Shown here: piece after piece, positions 11,528 through 25,189 of the stretch
How the letters are laid out: each line of letters opens with the position of its first letter
Numbering within the stretch: position 1 is the stretch's first letter
DNA from: Primula veris
Taxonomy: Eukaryota; Streptophyta; Magnoliopsida; Ericales; Primulaceae
Reading direction: 5' to 3'
NCBI GenBank assembly: GCA_963682055.1
Contig: OY821745.1
Coordinates: 15,631,501 to 15,695,500, forward strand
DNA: 64,000 nucleotides
Program-made: the position numbers and the translations under genes
Notes under the pieces: generated by a model
What the model was told of the DNA's origin: nothing
The model's input: the letters and a program-made list of their open reading frames with translations, nothing else
Databases searched by the model: none

Positions 11528-13449
11528 GCATACAAGTTTCAGGAAGTGATTGGGTTGCTAATTATTGTAACCACAACATTCTTAGCTTGGGTTGCCGCAT
11601 CTATCAATAACATCCTGGTCCATATATCATCTCCATGTTATGTTCCCGATTGTCTTGTGGTATAATAAGACGGGGCAATGATGTATGGAGAGAATTTTCC
11701 GGTGATGAGCATACGTATTGGCTAGACAAGATTTAACAATGTAATAAAAAAAATTGGACCTTTTGGTAAATCATTCTTGTAAATTTTCCTATGTGTTTTC
11801 CATTTTACATGAAATTACAGCATGTTCTCTCAAACAAAAAAGTAAGCATACTTGCCCTCACCTGTTCCACAGCAACTTAGTAGTATGCACTTTAGCCATT
11901 TTCACCGCTGTGGAACACTAGTTTCTAGTCAACCTTGTGTCTTGTGAACCTAGTTAGGTATACAATAACAAACAGAAGTTACAAAAACAAAATGTTTTTA
12001 ATGTGGAAGTTTATTGTTCGATAGAAATTTGGCCTCTGTGAAAAGCAAGTGTGTTGCCACTAATCTTAAGGAGTTGTTTGGTTACAGTACTATTTTTTAT
12101 AGGATTACAAGTACCACGGATTAGTGTTTTACTACAAAATGATGTGAGATTAGATTTTAAGATACGGACTACTAATACTGTGTTTGTTTGTGTTGGATTA
12201 TGTCCCCGATTAGAAGATAGTTTTTCTGTTTTCCAATTTTATCCGTAAAAAGTATTTTACTTTTCCATGACTGTTTATCATCATCATGTAAGTTCAGATC
12301 GATAAAAAAATCCACATTTCATAAAAATAAATATTTTTTGAAGATGAAGTTATTACTTATAACATACAGAAACCGGAAGTTTATATAGCAACTCCTCTTC
12401 CTACTGATCCAATGAGCTCCAATCGAAAGGACGAACTCCAGAATTCAGAAAAAAGAAACTCTTCCTTAGAATAGACTGTGGAACGTCATTCTCTTTTTCA
12501 AATACTTCCTTCGTGAATGGAATCTTCCAACTTGTGTAAGTAGAAATCTGTTACCTATAAAAGTCTAAGATCGAGCTACGAAGTTGGTTGGCCATATGCA
12601 TTATTGATACCGCATTTAGCCTACTTGAACCGGGCAAGTGCCTTCCAATACTATATTTGACAAAGTTATTTTTATTAACTTTTTTGACACATTTTTGTTG
12701 AAAACACGATTCCACCATATACTCCAAAGAAGTCATTTTACATTTTCCTTAAAACACATGAATCAAATAATAAAATATCTTTATTCATGAATAATTTAAA
12801 TTCAAATATTTTAACATACAAAAAGGCCTTAATAGGTATTTTGCCTCTAATCCGCCCCCTCCTAATCGTACAAGTTACAACGCCTGCCACCTGATGTAAT
12901 TGTATTTGTATAATATAAAAACAGGGGAGGTATATGTTTAATTATATGCATAATTGTTGGTGACTAAAAAAGTCAATTGTATGTACACGTGTATAAATAT
13001 AAGTAGGATTATGTATGTACGTGTACATCTGTAAATACAACTGTACAAGTTTCAATTTCTTTTAATAGAACTAATAGAAATGACAAAAATGCCCCCCTGT
13101 TCAACAGAGTCGGATGACGGGCCAACGATAACGTTATTGCCATGCCACATTTTCTCAAGAACTTGACGGAATACTAAATTGATCGCTTTTGATAGCAAAA
13201 GGTGCTAAATTGAATTGGTCATTAGAAAAATGTACTATATTGAAAATGACATATTAGTACTTAACTTAGATCCCTATTTGATAGGGACTGATTCAGTAAA
13301 TATTGTAAATCATAACATTGAGATAAATTTTGTAGTTTTCACAACTGCACAAATCAACACTCTTTGAATCTTCAAAGAGAGTATACTACCATCTTATCTC
13401 CACATTTTATAGACAAACAAGTTAAAAAATTCAAAGCGAAACACAGAAT
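11528..13449. other. intergenic space between convergent genes
   Basis: This holds the 3' UTR of the acyl-CoA synthetase gene (AATAA-type signals near 11663 and 11742) and, on the other strand, that of the aminopeptidase gene. The middle is AT-rich with no recognisable gene. Short open frames on either strand near 12.05-12.25 and 12.55-12.74 kb match nothing I recognise. Confidence 0.6.
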
Positions 13450-16400
13450 CTATAGTTTGGTAATTGGACGGGTGTTGTTCCACAGCCATTCCCGCGCACG
13501 GCCATTCAGCAAGGGCGAAACCTGGAAGAGTGTAAATAAAGTCCAACTTCAGAATTCTCTAAAACAAATCACTTCGAAACTGATAGGCTCAATTTTTGGT
13601 TTAGTTTTATAGTTATTTAGAACTAGTCGCATGTCACTACCCCCTCAAATAGGGTTACTCTACGAGGCTGGCGGTCGCTTGGGTATCAAGAAGACCAAAT
13701 TTGTAAGATTTAAAATTAAAATAATTAGCACAGATATGGTGTGGGAACCTTGAGATATCTTAAGAAGCCATTAAAATTTGAATGATTTTTGCTGAAGCCT
13801 TGGCATTGTACAGACAATGAAAAGATTCAGATTAAACCTAAACAGTGAAATGAAAAAAAATATATAAGGACCAGTTTTCGTAATGTGGATATCCAACTAC
13901 AGTTCCATAGACATACTCACCTTATCCCAAACTTGGGTATGGTAATCGTTAAGCCAATTGATCTCAGACATAGAGAGCAAAGGCAAGTCAACCAATTTAG
14001 CCTGCATATTCAGGAATACACAAAACATCAATATGTCCTGTTGACAGAGCTAACATTAAATTATAGCGCCAGTTGATTTAAAGACGCCAACATTCAACAG
14101 GTCGATGATAGAAAAAGAGATGCCGTGGAAACATTGATAGCTAAAAGTTATCCATGAATGCAGATTAGGGACAGACACGCAGCAGAAACTAGAACGGAAG
14201 AGATAATTACCAAAAATATAGTAACCTCCGTCTTCAAGGCCAAAGTCTTATTTTATCAAATAAAATACTTGCCTTTTTCAACACTTCCTCTAAGTGATCC
14301 AATCATACAAGAAACACGTTCTTTTAGACAATACTAAAAGTAAGCCTTTATTACAAGCGCCTTTATTACAAGCAGCTCCTGACAAGGAAAGTAGTGTACT
14401 GTACATTAATTGGAGATGACATATTGAAGGGGAAAATAGACTCCTGAGTTCTGACAAGGAAAAGAGTGTATTGCACATTGATTGACGGCAACATATTCAC
14501 TGGGAAAATAGAACAAAACAGTTTCTGAACTCGGTGACTTCATATTATTAAACAAACATTCTGTGCGACAGGATAAACTTATAATCACATAATTATATAC
14601 CACTACTTGACAACCCCAGACGTACCATATAACATAGCTTGGGTCTTTTAAGAATTTTTTTTTGTAGAAAAGTATGTAAAGAGCCAAAGAGTGAAAGAGT
14701 ACAACCAAGTTAATGTGAATAACCTGTTGGCAAATTCCCCTCCCACCTTCCATTATATTTTTTTTCCAAGCCCAACAAACACACACATGACACATATCAA
14801 AAGGAATCATATTTCATGGATTGAAGATTACGGACATATTGAACCTTAAACTGGATAGGTACCTGAATGGGAACAAATGTCAGCTTTTCAAATCCAAGGT
14901 ACTCTTTACCTCCGAAACGATTCGGCGTTTCCATTTCTTTCACGTAAAGAAGATTCTGAAAAATGAAAGGTTCAAAATCAACAATAAAATTAAAAGTAAC
15001 AATGTCATATCATTCGCTTCATAATACTCCGTAATATCACATGTATTCTCAGGCAATAAACAAATACAGAAGAGGAAAAGCCGAGGATGTTGAAGTATTA
15101 CGAATAATATCATTAACATCCATTGTGAAGAATAAAATAAGAAAGTAATCAAGGTTCTCACTTCAGACATCAAATCGGATTTTTCTTGTAAAAATGGTAC
15201 TAAATGATGCGAACGGAAAAATCCAAAATCCAAATAGATCCAGTGTCTTTAATTTCAAAACAAACATCTGGAGATTAACTGCATCGAAAAGCATTAGATC
15301 TATATATATATCATACCTCAATTCGAATCCCAAAAGCATGATCTTCATAGTAGCCTGGTTCATTGCTAACAACCATTCCCTTCTGCAAGGGTGTTGCATT
15401 ACCAAATCGAGGGCTAATGCTCTGAGGGCCTTCATGAACATTCAACGCTGCTCCAACACCATGTCCAGTACCTTATAATTTAAGAGAAAATAAACCACCA
15501 GTTTAGCACATGGTCTGTATCTATGCAATATATACACATTTCCATTGCTTCCCCATGCTCTACAAAAAGTGAAAAGAGTTAAGGGAGCATACCATGTCTA
15601 TAATCAAGACCAATTTTCCAAAGAGAAGAACGGGCAAAAGCATCTAATACAAATCCTGGGGTATTTTCAGGAAATACTGCCTCATCAAGCGCTATGTGAC
15701 CCTACAAAAATCAGAATTTGCAGATATGATTACACGATCGAAACAGCATAAGGTCTTGGTAGGGAAAGTACAGTTTTGTATCATTTAAGTATCACCAAAC
15801 TTTGATTTTTGTACAACAGTCTAAATTTTAGTAATTACTACACTAAATTTGCATTTTTGTGCGATTTTAATACACTGCATAGAAAAACAACCATATATAT
15901 TGACGATATTTCTTCAGATCTCATACAGGAAGTCTACTAAAATAGTCAAAAAATGGAAAGTTGATGCACTAATTGCTACTTTTGTAGTTTAGTGTGTAAC
16001 ATTTCAATGGTTATATACAAAACTGCAACTGACATGATCTTGGACGTGATAAACCAAAGGCACCAACGTACCGTATGCAATTGACAAGCAAAAAAGAGGT
16101 AAGCAAACGACATTTAAAGCCCCCCATGCACTGAACCAGCCTAAGACTCGTCTTATAAAGATTCAATAAAATCAAGACCTGTAGAACCCGAGTAAAACAT
16201 TCTTTTTCCCTTGTTGAGGGTTCGCCAAAATGTACGGTTCGGGTTATATCAGTTGTTCCATCAATATATTGAGCTCCACTATCTAACAGGAAAAGAGATT
16301 TGGCATCCACGATACTGCAGCTTTCTGGTTCTGCTCTGTAGTGTATTATAGCACCATTGGCACCAGAACCTGCAAAACAACCCAAAATAATTTAACAAAG

Positions 16401-19400
16401 ATGAAAAAAGAAAAAGGACTGGGTCTAATATATTGTGCCCACTTGTAAGACCAGGATAATGTAATTTTAGAGTAAGTGTTTCTGTTAGAGTTTGTTAACT
16501 ATTCCACATCATTAATAATGGTCAAGTCGTGGTCTGTAACGCGTTATATTCCTTTCAATAATAGGTCCTTTTTCTAAATTATATTAAAAGGAAAGCCGAG
16601 GACTTGTCCACTTCTGTCCCCGTAAGTGAATAATTGCAGAATATGAAATAATAGGAACTCCACTCCAGGTCCTCCAAATTACATTATAACAGTTGTGCTG
16701 TATCAACTGGCCATGATCCCCTTATGTCACCATCTAGTTCTTCCATTGACACCGTCCTGTAACCCCTGAAGCATTACAATAGATTGGACTTTCCTCAGAG
16801 TTCCAGAACCTGTCTCTTTGAACATATTGGGCTAACTTATGCGACCATATGGCATTCACGGTGTCTCTAAATCCCTAGATAAACAAATAAGTGCATCTCA
16901 ACTAATCCCAAGTATCTGATCCCAATGACATGGTACACCTTAGGTTTGAGATACTACTGGACAGGAATCTATCTATATTGTCAGGTTATAAATACAACTA
17001 TACACCTAAATATATTTTAAATTTTCAAATTCACCAAAGTGATCAATAATTTCAATGCATGTGATTTTTATTAAAGATGTCAATGGTGTTCTTTGCCTGT
17101 AAAATATTTATGCAATTTTTTTTTACAGCACGACCAATAATCATGGATACAGTCAGTATTACCACTAATCGTATCAAAGCTTGTATCTAGGAAACCAGCT
17201 TGCTCGGCACGAAATTCAAGAAGTTTGTCGGAAACTTCAACTTCTGATAATATAACAGCTTTTGCGATTTCATCCTCAAGCCACGCCCAAAAGTGTGATA
17301 AAGCGGCAGCATCCCTGTGCAGCCAATATAATGAACAAGAAACGGCAACAAATATGTCAAACGATAGGAGGAAACTACTATCATAGGAACAAATTACAAG
17401 GTATTAATTAACCTTGCAAAAATTTGGTTAACACCATTATGATAAAACATCACTAGCGAATACTGCTAAACAGATACAATGTCTTCTTATGAGATGCAAT
17501 GATCCAAAATTGTTACTAAACTAGAACCAAGAATATCCAATCAAATGTCAACATGAAAAGTGCAAGGTAATTCCATATACTATACAAAACCAAGGACGTT
17601 TTATCGAACATTTCCAACCTCAAATGCCGGAAAGCTAAAACAAATACAAAAGATACAACCTTCTTATACAGTAACAATGCACTAAAAGTGCCACCATTTT
17701 CATATCGTAAGTGTATGCATTGGCGAACCATAGTAACATATCATCTCTTAACGATGAAATACTACTGCAGAAGGCAAAATGTGCAAACATAGTAGCAAAG
17801 GCAGTGAAAGTAGGCATGTTGGCTGGAAGGCACACAAACAAATGTTTTTTTAGCAAGGAACAATATCGATCTATCAAGCAAATCACGAAAGATTTTCCCA
17901 AAAAATGTGCAAAGACAGATTATATATCGTGAAATCAGGCATTTTTCAAAATTAATGGGACGTTGCAACTTTTCCTTCTTAGAAAATTCAATCCCCATAA
18001 TTTTATAGTTCAAAACTATAATTAGCATGACCTCAGACAACAATTATTTTTGTTCCATATACTTAACATCAAACAAACAGTTATTGTGTAACCCTTGAAT
18101 ATATGGTCACCGCTATGGAAAAAAATAAAAATAAACAACCAACAAAGTAGTACCCATGACAAAATATATAACCACCACATCGGCTCAAACAGGCAGCCAA
18201 ATATGCAATAAGTGACATCACATGCATGATAGCAAGTATAATATAATTCTTATTACTAAGTACTCTAAAAAAACAAAAAGAAAAAAAACATAGCACATAT
18301 CAGCAAAGCAAAAAAGTTTGGAACTTAAAACGTAGCATGCTTCAAAGGATCACAAGTTTCCAGGGATTCCCTCATTTACCTCAAATGAGAATTCCGCATC
18401 CCTTCCAATTCCGCGTCATTTTTTATGCCCTTGGCTAATGAAATTGGCGATGGCCTACGAATTCCAGTAGGTCCTCCACTATGACTACTAGAGACATTAT
18501 CAATATCATTGTGGCGTTTTTTACTCTTTTTCCCATAGTTTCCGTAATATCTCTCACAAGCAATCTTATAGGTATTGACGATGGCAGCATTGACAGATGA
18601 AGTATCCAACCAAGTGTGTGCCCCTTTAGTTGCCAAACTAAGAACAAAGAGAAATATTATAAATTATTGTCAACAAAAGGTTACCACTACCCACCCAAAG
18701 TATGTATCAGATTCTGGTTTAACTATCTAAAGTTTCTTTTTCCTACTAAGTAATAACAGTATGAAGGTAACTACGTTTGTAAAGCGTAATCCACAAAGTT
18801 ACCTACCGAACACATATCCGATGCTAGTTTAGCTATAAAATAATTCTTTTAGAAAATAGAATGCATTGAAGACATTAACTTGGTTTTGGCGTAAGGGCAA
18901 ATACAAGCTGAAAACTGGGCAGAAACTACAAAGACAAAAACAATTCTGTGCACCTTCAAAACCTTGGGACCAAATGAAAAAAACCAAATAAATATGTATT
19001 TATAACCAAGATATGTTGGATGACTTCTTTTTATTTACAATTGGCAGGGACTGAAAACGATATCATGCAATAATGCATCCCCACTAGCTCACAACGAAAA
19101 GCCAGAAAAATCACCTTTCAATCTCTGAAAGAACCGACTCATAGGGCCTCAACTCTACACCAGCGTTCTTCAAATAGCTTTTAACCTCCACCGTGACTTT
19201 AGATGAATCAACAAATAACTTTGCTCCATTCAACTCCACAATTAAGTAGGCATACATAACAGGCGAATGCGGAACGTCATTTCCTCTCTAAAAGACAAGA
19301 ACGTGATGAACAAAAACTATTTAGTTCTGCGATTTACGAATCAAATAAACTAACATACTCCGTCCGTCTATATTAATTGTCTGCTATTCCATTTTCGGAT

Positions 19401-22400
19401 GTAACAAAATAAATGGAATTTACCATCTTTGGAAATTCCAACGTAACAAACTTACTCTTTTCCACCTCACTTGAGTTTCTATGCTTTAGATTAAAAAAAA
19501 AAAAAAAAAAAAAAGAGGACCTGAGTACGTGATACATTTTCATTTAGAATTTAAGACCAAAAAATGATTTTAAAAAAACCCCCCACCTTGTTTCTTCGAG
19601 AGAATGTGACAACCGAAGGAAAACTATTTCAAAGGGCATTTTTTGGCTCTAGGCAGTTTATGCATATTAAATTAGGATTCCCAAAAATTCTTGTAAATTT
19701 AGGCAGGAGAAGAAAACATTGCCAGATTGTCACGATATTTTTCCTCGACAAGTTTAAACTATTTGGTGAAAAAAGGATTACCAAATTCAGAAGCCAAGCG
19801 ATTTCATCAAGCACAGAGATAACTATGGCAGATGAACCGGCGTCTTTCAGTTCAGACTGCAGGGAAGATAATTTAGCAGCCAGGTGGACACCAGCGTATT
19901 TTAGATCGTGTATTCTTATGGGCTTCTTTGGAGGTTTAGGCCTTGCATCTTTCCATATTTCATCAACAAGATTATTATCATACAGATAGACTAACTCGTG
20001 ATTCTTCTTAGATATCTCTTCTCTCAATTCATCCGCAGCATCAGAAGAAAAAAGAAACTGCACCCTTCTCATAAACAAAAACAAGTAGCATCAGACACGA
20101 CCACGGAATCGCCAAGGAAGTGTAAATCACAAGCTGTTCAAAATAATTAGGCCTACTCTAGTTGACGATTTTAGCTAAGCTTTTCTGTTTTTTTACTTAA
20201 AAGTGGGGTTAAATCGGTTTCATCAGCTTAAGAAAAAATGAATTATTCTGAGTTCTTTTAACCTAAAAAAGCTAAAAGTTTTGAGCGGGAGGAACCTAGT
20301 TTTTTCACAAACCTAAAATATCCAGCTTACTTTGCTTAATTAAAAGCAAAAACCAAACAACCGTCTAGTGGAAATCATAGAGCCGTTAATGATCTATAAG
20401 GAAGGGAAACACAAAAGTCATCAGGAATATAAATTTTTTTAGCACGGCAGTGAAGAGCAAACCTCGTAATATAAAACAGTTTGCTCTAGTTATCACATCT
20501 GATTTTAACTTGGTAACCATTTTTTTCTGGAAAGTATGAACAACAACATGGTTACGATTTTGTACACTATCACTTGGTTTGATTTTTACCATACACAGAC
20601 GAGCGATTAGTAAGCTAACGCCACATTTTCCATGCCAATAAATTAGTATACAAAGTAGGCAAAAATATCATAGGTAGGGTATTCAATTAATTAAGAAAGG
20701 AAATGTTTTGTACATCAGTCTGTCACTTTATCACCATTTTTTCGTTTTTGTAAACTGCACCATCTAAAAAAATCTTACGGTTTACTTATCTATCAATGCT
20801 TTGCTTATCTAGGTTAGCATACTACTAGCTAATAATAGAAGTTGCTATACAAAATTGAAACCTAATTATGCGTAACTGTGTAAATAGTAATTAACCCTAA
20901 TCAGCATTAAGAGGATTATTACTTACAGGATCAATGCCAATCCTGCATCCGGGAGACAAAACTTCCGTAAGCCATTCACTAGTAGTAGGCACTCCCAAGT
21001 TACCAGCCCGCATTAGAGTCCAACTAGGACTCAGCTGCTTCTCCGCCTAACAATTAAGTCATAAATAATTAGACGACAAACATAATAGACACAGTTTAAA
21101 TAGATTTAAACTGACTTTTCATAGAGAAAAAATTGTTTAAATTGCAAAACCTGAAGAAAGTAGCGCCCATCTGTCCAGAGAGCTGCTTTGTCTTTTGTGA
21201 CGACAGCAGTGCCAGCGCTACCAGTAAATCCTGATATGTAAGCTCTTCTCATGTAACATTCAGCAATAAATTCACTCTGAAGCATAGAGAAACTGAATAT
21301 AAAAATCAATGACGAGGTAGTGCTGTCAACAATAAAAGACAGAGATTAAATTAGATTATCAATAAAATTCACCATCCCATGTATTAGATTGCCATCATTT
21401 TTAAGCCCTTAAAATCTTGTAAGAGGGGCTGAGATTAAATATAAAGGCGAATTGGCAATGTCACCATCAGTTATCTGTGAGTAACTACTACAAACGAAGT
21501 ATACTCACAAACCCATTTGGTCAGATCGTTTAAAATCATACATTTTTATAATATGCAGCATACTTGATTGGTCAGCTCAAAAACCAAGTTTTACTTTTAC
21601 TAGCATGTAAATATTACAAGCTAGACCAACCACTTTTATCTCAGCCCCAAATAAGCCATACTTTTTTCTTAAGAGTGTAGCGAAACAAGCCTTAGGTCCC
21701 TCACTTCTACGCATGGTAGTAATGCATAAATGTAATAACACAAATTTTGAGAGACTAAAAACTTTGACAATTGGTGCACTTCTTCACCTTGCGTTATCTA
21801 CTTATCTATATGTATGTACTGTAACATATAAGGCACTCAACGTATATTCCAAACCCAGTAAGTCGGTGATCATCGAACAAAGCATTGCTGAGCGCTAAGC
21901 TAGTCAAACACCATCAGTTTATAGTTTCATAGTATTCGATTGGGGATTGAAAATTAAGTCAAAATACGACCAAGTACTGGAAAAAACCAAACAAATAGAT
22001 CCAAACACGTGACGGTTGCTTTCGGTATATAATAATAACAGAGCTACTTAAGTAGGGTATCCCAAAAAAAACTGAGGTTCTGACTTTATCGGTTTGTTTG
22101 AAAATCATAGGTTGGTACAAAACTCCAGACTTATCTCTGCACGCGCTATCAATACATAACTATATAAAAAAAAAGTTTGGGAAATACTCAACAATTTAGT
22201 AAAACTTATATAAGAACAGCTAATAAAATGAAATCCATAAATACATACATAAATATATAGTACAATCTGTGATGTAAAAATAATACCTTAGAAACAAAAT
22301 AATTTCTTATAACCAAATCAAATATGAAAAAATTGTGTGTAAAAAAATAATTGTTTCTAGGCCGTTGGTTTTTACACGGCAGTTTTTTTTCGAAACTTAA

Positions 22401-24059
22401 ATTTTATTTCAGATATCATTGCAGTCATGTAATAACTTTAGTTAGGAGGGGTATTTTCGGGAAAAAAAAAACTTCCAAGCCCTCATGATACATCTAGACA
22501 TATAGTAGTTATATCGTCAAAAAACTGTCGATATCAACATATGCTGCCACAAGACGTGAAAAAGATTAGAACAAGAATCTGAAGTGTGTATAAGTACATA
22601 TGGAAATCTGAAGATAGTTTAATTACTACTCTCTCCGTTCCCATTTAATTGTCCACTACGAAACTACGTGCAATTTTGACCGGCTTATAACTTGTATCGA
22701 AATTGTCAAAATGAATTTTTTTTAAAATCTAATCATAAAATTTAACATTTGAACTATATGATCAACTTTTGAAAATCATTCCGACAATTTTGATACAAGT
22801 TCTTGGCCGATCAAAATTGCACGTAGTTTCGTAGTGGACAATTAAATGGGAACGGAGGGAGTAATATTTATTCTTGAAAGTTTTTATTGTTTTTATTTAA
22901 ATTTCTGCTGTAATAAAGTCGTTTTGACCATTCATTATTATTATTAATGAAACAGCAGGTATTTCCCATCAATATATATAGATAGATAGATCGGTATTCA
23001 TATGTTATATACTGATAACATCACTATAGAAACCAAATGCATTTTCAAGAGTGAACTAGGTTGGTTAGTATAATTTGGTAACTATCTATGTACAGCTACT
23101 CAGAAATATAGTAATAGTAGGGGACTAATGAATAAATTTAAAACAAAAGTTGATACGCTGATTGTAATGCCTAACAGAATAAAAGAGATAGAAAAGGTGT
23201 ATAGATTGAAGAAAGTAAGTAGTTAAAAAGGGGAGTAATAAAAAAGAAAGGGTTATATTAAGTTTAACATATCAAAGTATCAAACTATCACTTGTTAACA
23301 AATTCCATACCAAATAACCAAAAATTGAACAATCAACATACCGATGTCAAATTAATAAACAGAAAGGGTCAAAAATTGAATGACTTAAACACTCTCATTT
23401 CCATTCTGAGATGAAAAGGGATGCATTCATAGATCAAAACTGGTTCAAGTTTGAGTTCAAAAGTGAAACATTCAAAGTAGGAAAATTGTTAAATTAGAAG
23501 AAAGTATGTTGATTGTTCACCTTCTGATTATTTGGGTATGGAATTTGTTAACAGGTGATAGTTTTAAGTATATAAAACATGAATATAGCCAATAATAATA
23601 AAATTGGAAGGGAATAATAATATAAAAATAAAAAAGAAAAAGAGAGAGGTGGACCTGGTGGGCGTCTTGGGAGGGGATAAGGTAGGCGTCGATACGGAAA
23701 GAAGGTTTTGAGAAAAGCTCCCTTAGTGACTTCAGCTTAACGTCATAATCGTAGTTGTGTTTATGACGGGAAACAACAACAGGTGTCCTTCCAGAGATGG
23801 AGTTGGAGTTGGAGTTGGAGTTTGAGGAGGAGGAGGAGGAGGAACGGAGTTGGAGGAGGAGGAGAGAGTGTTTATGTTTATTATTATTAGTGAAGTGAGG
23901 GAGATTTAGAGAAGGAGCTGAGTGGGTTCGGAAATTAAGGAAGAAGCGGTGATGAGGAGGAGAGAGTGTGAGTGAAAGCTTGACTGATGACCACCCAGCT
24001 GTCTCCTTCATCATCATCATCATCGCCACCCACACTAATTTAATCTCATCAAATCTCAC
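13450..24059 (-). CDS. APP2: Xaa-Pro aminopeptidase P (M24B), probably plastidial
   Basis: Metallopeptidase that removes the N-terminal residue from peptides with proline in second position. Thirteen minus-strand exons with GT/AG junctions and continuous phase: 24059-23655, 21276-21151, 21046-20927, 20057-19782, 19287-19115, 18637-18380, 17314-17163, 16369-16179, 15701-15593, 15471-15317, 14955-14863, 14001-13921, 13521-13450; 736 codons then TAG. Residues 1 to about 100 are Ser/Asn/His-rich and look like a plastid transit peptide. Creatinase-like N-terminal domains follow ([17 protein letters not shown], then [14 protein letters not shown] and [10 protein letters not shown]). The M24 catalytic domain has the metal ligands: two Asp in [18 protein letters not shown], His in [16 protein letters not shown], Glu in SNEPGYYED and Glu in [11 protein letters not shown]. 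The start is the first ATG; a second lies in the following MMMMM run. Length fits the plant plastid form (about 700). Organelle and symbol are inferred from the N-terminus. Confidence 0.93.
19357..19520. mobile_element. possible half of a Stowaway-like MITE in an aminopeptidase intron
   Basis: ACTCCGTCCGTCTATATTAA near 19359 resembles a Stowaway terminus and is followed by sequence typical of such elements, then an A-rich run (about 19493-19515). No matching right terminus was found, so it is a fragment at best. Confidence 0.35.
21427..21651. mobile_element. possible small TIR element in aminopeptidase intron 1
   Basis: GGGGCTGAGATTAAA near 21427 and its near reverse complement TTTTATCTCAGCCCC ending near 21651 form an inverted pair about 225 bp apart. 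No clear target duplication is visible, so the class is uncertain. Confidence 0.35.
22629..22861. mobile_element. Stowaway-like hairpin MITE in aminopeptidase intron 1
   Basis: The 233-bp element starts CTCTCTCCGTTCCCATTTAA and ends with the reverse complement of CTCCCTCCGTTCCCATTTAA, flanked by TA on both sides (22627-22628 and 22862-22863). The two arms match over about 85 bp with few mismatches, so nearly the whole element can fold into one hairpin. Confidence 0.88.
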
Positions 24060-24180
24060 ACTACCCTACTTTTCTAATCTTCTCTCATGTGCTAAAATTG
24101 TATGTTTAACCTTTTTCATTTCATTTTTATTATAATAAATCAATCCCTTATATTTTTTTTTTTATAATTAACAATATATA
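24060..24180 (-). promoter_or_regulatory. upstream region of the aminopeptidase gene
   Basis: Only about 120 bp separate the proposed start codon from the Helitron-like repeats, so the 5' UTR and core promoter must lie here or within the repeats. No clear TATA element or conserved box can be defended. Confidence 0.3.
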
Positions 24181-24182
24181 TA

Positions 24183-24379
24183 ATTTAATTAATTAATAAT
24201 TTATACTCACTGTATTTTTCTAATCACGGATATATTCTAAATTAATTAACAATTCGTTTTAAACTGTATAAGTATAATAAATAATATCAAATCTAAATAT
24301 TATATTCAAAATAAAATATATTACGATATATATATACCATTACGTGTCTCACACGTAACGCGTGACTAAATTTTACTAT
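24183..24379 (+). mobile_element. Helitron-like 3' end, degenerate copy
   Basis: AT-rich segment ending in a short GC hairpin (around TCACACGTAACGCGTGA, 24350-24365) followed by about 10 nt and CTAT. It aligns by eye along about 195 bp with the segment ending at 25183, which has the canonical CTAG end. The 5' end was not found. Confidence 0.5.
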
Positions 24380-24628
24380 ATTATAATAAGCGGTCAAATG
24401 AGATTGTCTAATTTAGGTATTTTTTTTCAAAAATACTGCTACACCTTTATATTAATTACAATAATATCATACTCACATAAAAATATAAAAAGTAAAAACT
24501 AATAAAATTATTTATCACTCTTTGACGATCAAACATTCTTTTAAATCTTAAACTATGTTTTTTTTTGTATTATCCACATATTTATAAGATAATTATACAT
24601 ATTTTCTATATTTTTATTGCATTACACG

Positions 24629-24661
24629 CCACACACGCAACGTGTGGGGTACGATTACTAG
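24629..24661 (+). mobile_element. Helitron-like 3' end (hairpin + CTAG)
   Basis: CCACAC..GTGTGG hairpin at 24629-24648 followed by GGTACGATTA and CTAG at 24658-24661, next base T. This is the Helitron terminal pattern (hairpin a few bases before CTRR, insertion before T). Confidence 0.5.
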
Positions 24662-24841
24662 TATGTATATATATATATGGGAAAGATATATGGACATCAA
24701 GTTAAAAATTAACTTGTACAATTTTTTTTTTTAAAATGTGCAAATCTCAATGGTTTCACGACCGGAACACAAATATGTGTCTTGTTTTTTTTTCCGATAT
24801 GTATAATGACATGTTTTTGAAATTATGATAAAATTTAAAAA

Positions 24842-24844
<3 letters not shown>

Positions 24845-24889
<45 letters not shown>
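24845..24889. repeat. (AT)n microsatellite
   Basis: About 22 uninterrupted AT dinucleotides between the Helitron-like segments. Confidence 0.95.
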
Positions 24890-24890
<1 letters not shown>

Positions 24891-24989
24891 TTCTATTATA
24901 ATAAATCAAACCAAAATGACACTGCCCAATTTTGTCAAATTTTTCCAAAAATACGTTCACTATGTTTTAATAATTACCAATATACTTAA

Positions 24990-25183
24990 TCTAATTAATT
25001 AATAGTTTATTCTCATTATATTTTTCTAATTACGGATGTAGCCTAAATTAATTAACAATTCGTTTTAACCTACATAACTACAATAAATGATACCAAATCT
25101 GAATATTATGTTCAAAATAAAAAATATCACGAGATTTATGTCATTACGTGTTTCACACGCAACGCGTGTGTAAATTTTACTAG
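24990..25183 (+). mobile_element. Helitron-like 3' end, canonical copy
   Basis: Second copy of the segment at 24183-24379. The end shows an ACACG..CGTGT hairpin (about 25154-25169), an AT-rich spacer TAAATTTTA, and CTAG at 25180-25183 followed by T. No helicase frame is present, so it would be non-autonomous. Confidence 0.55.
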
Positions 25184-25189
25184 TATATA

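Noticed and set aside
17516..18296. Several short open frames in aminopeptidase introns
   Set aside because: They lie between well-supported exons and show no family motif.
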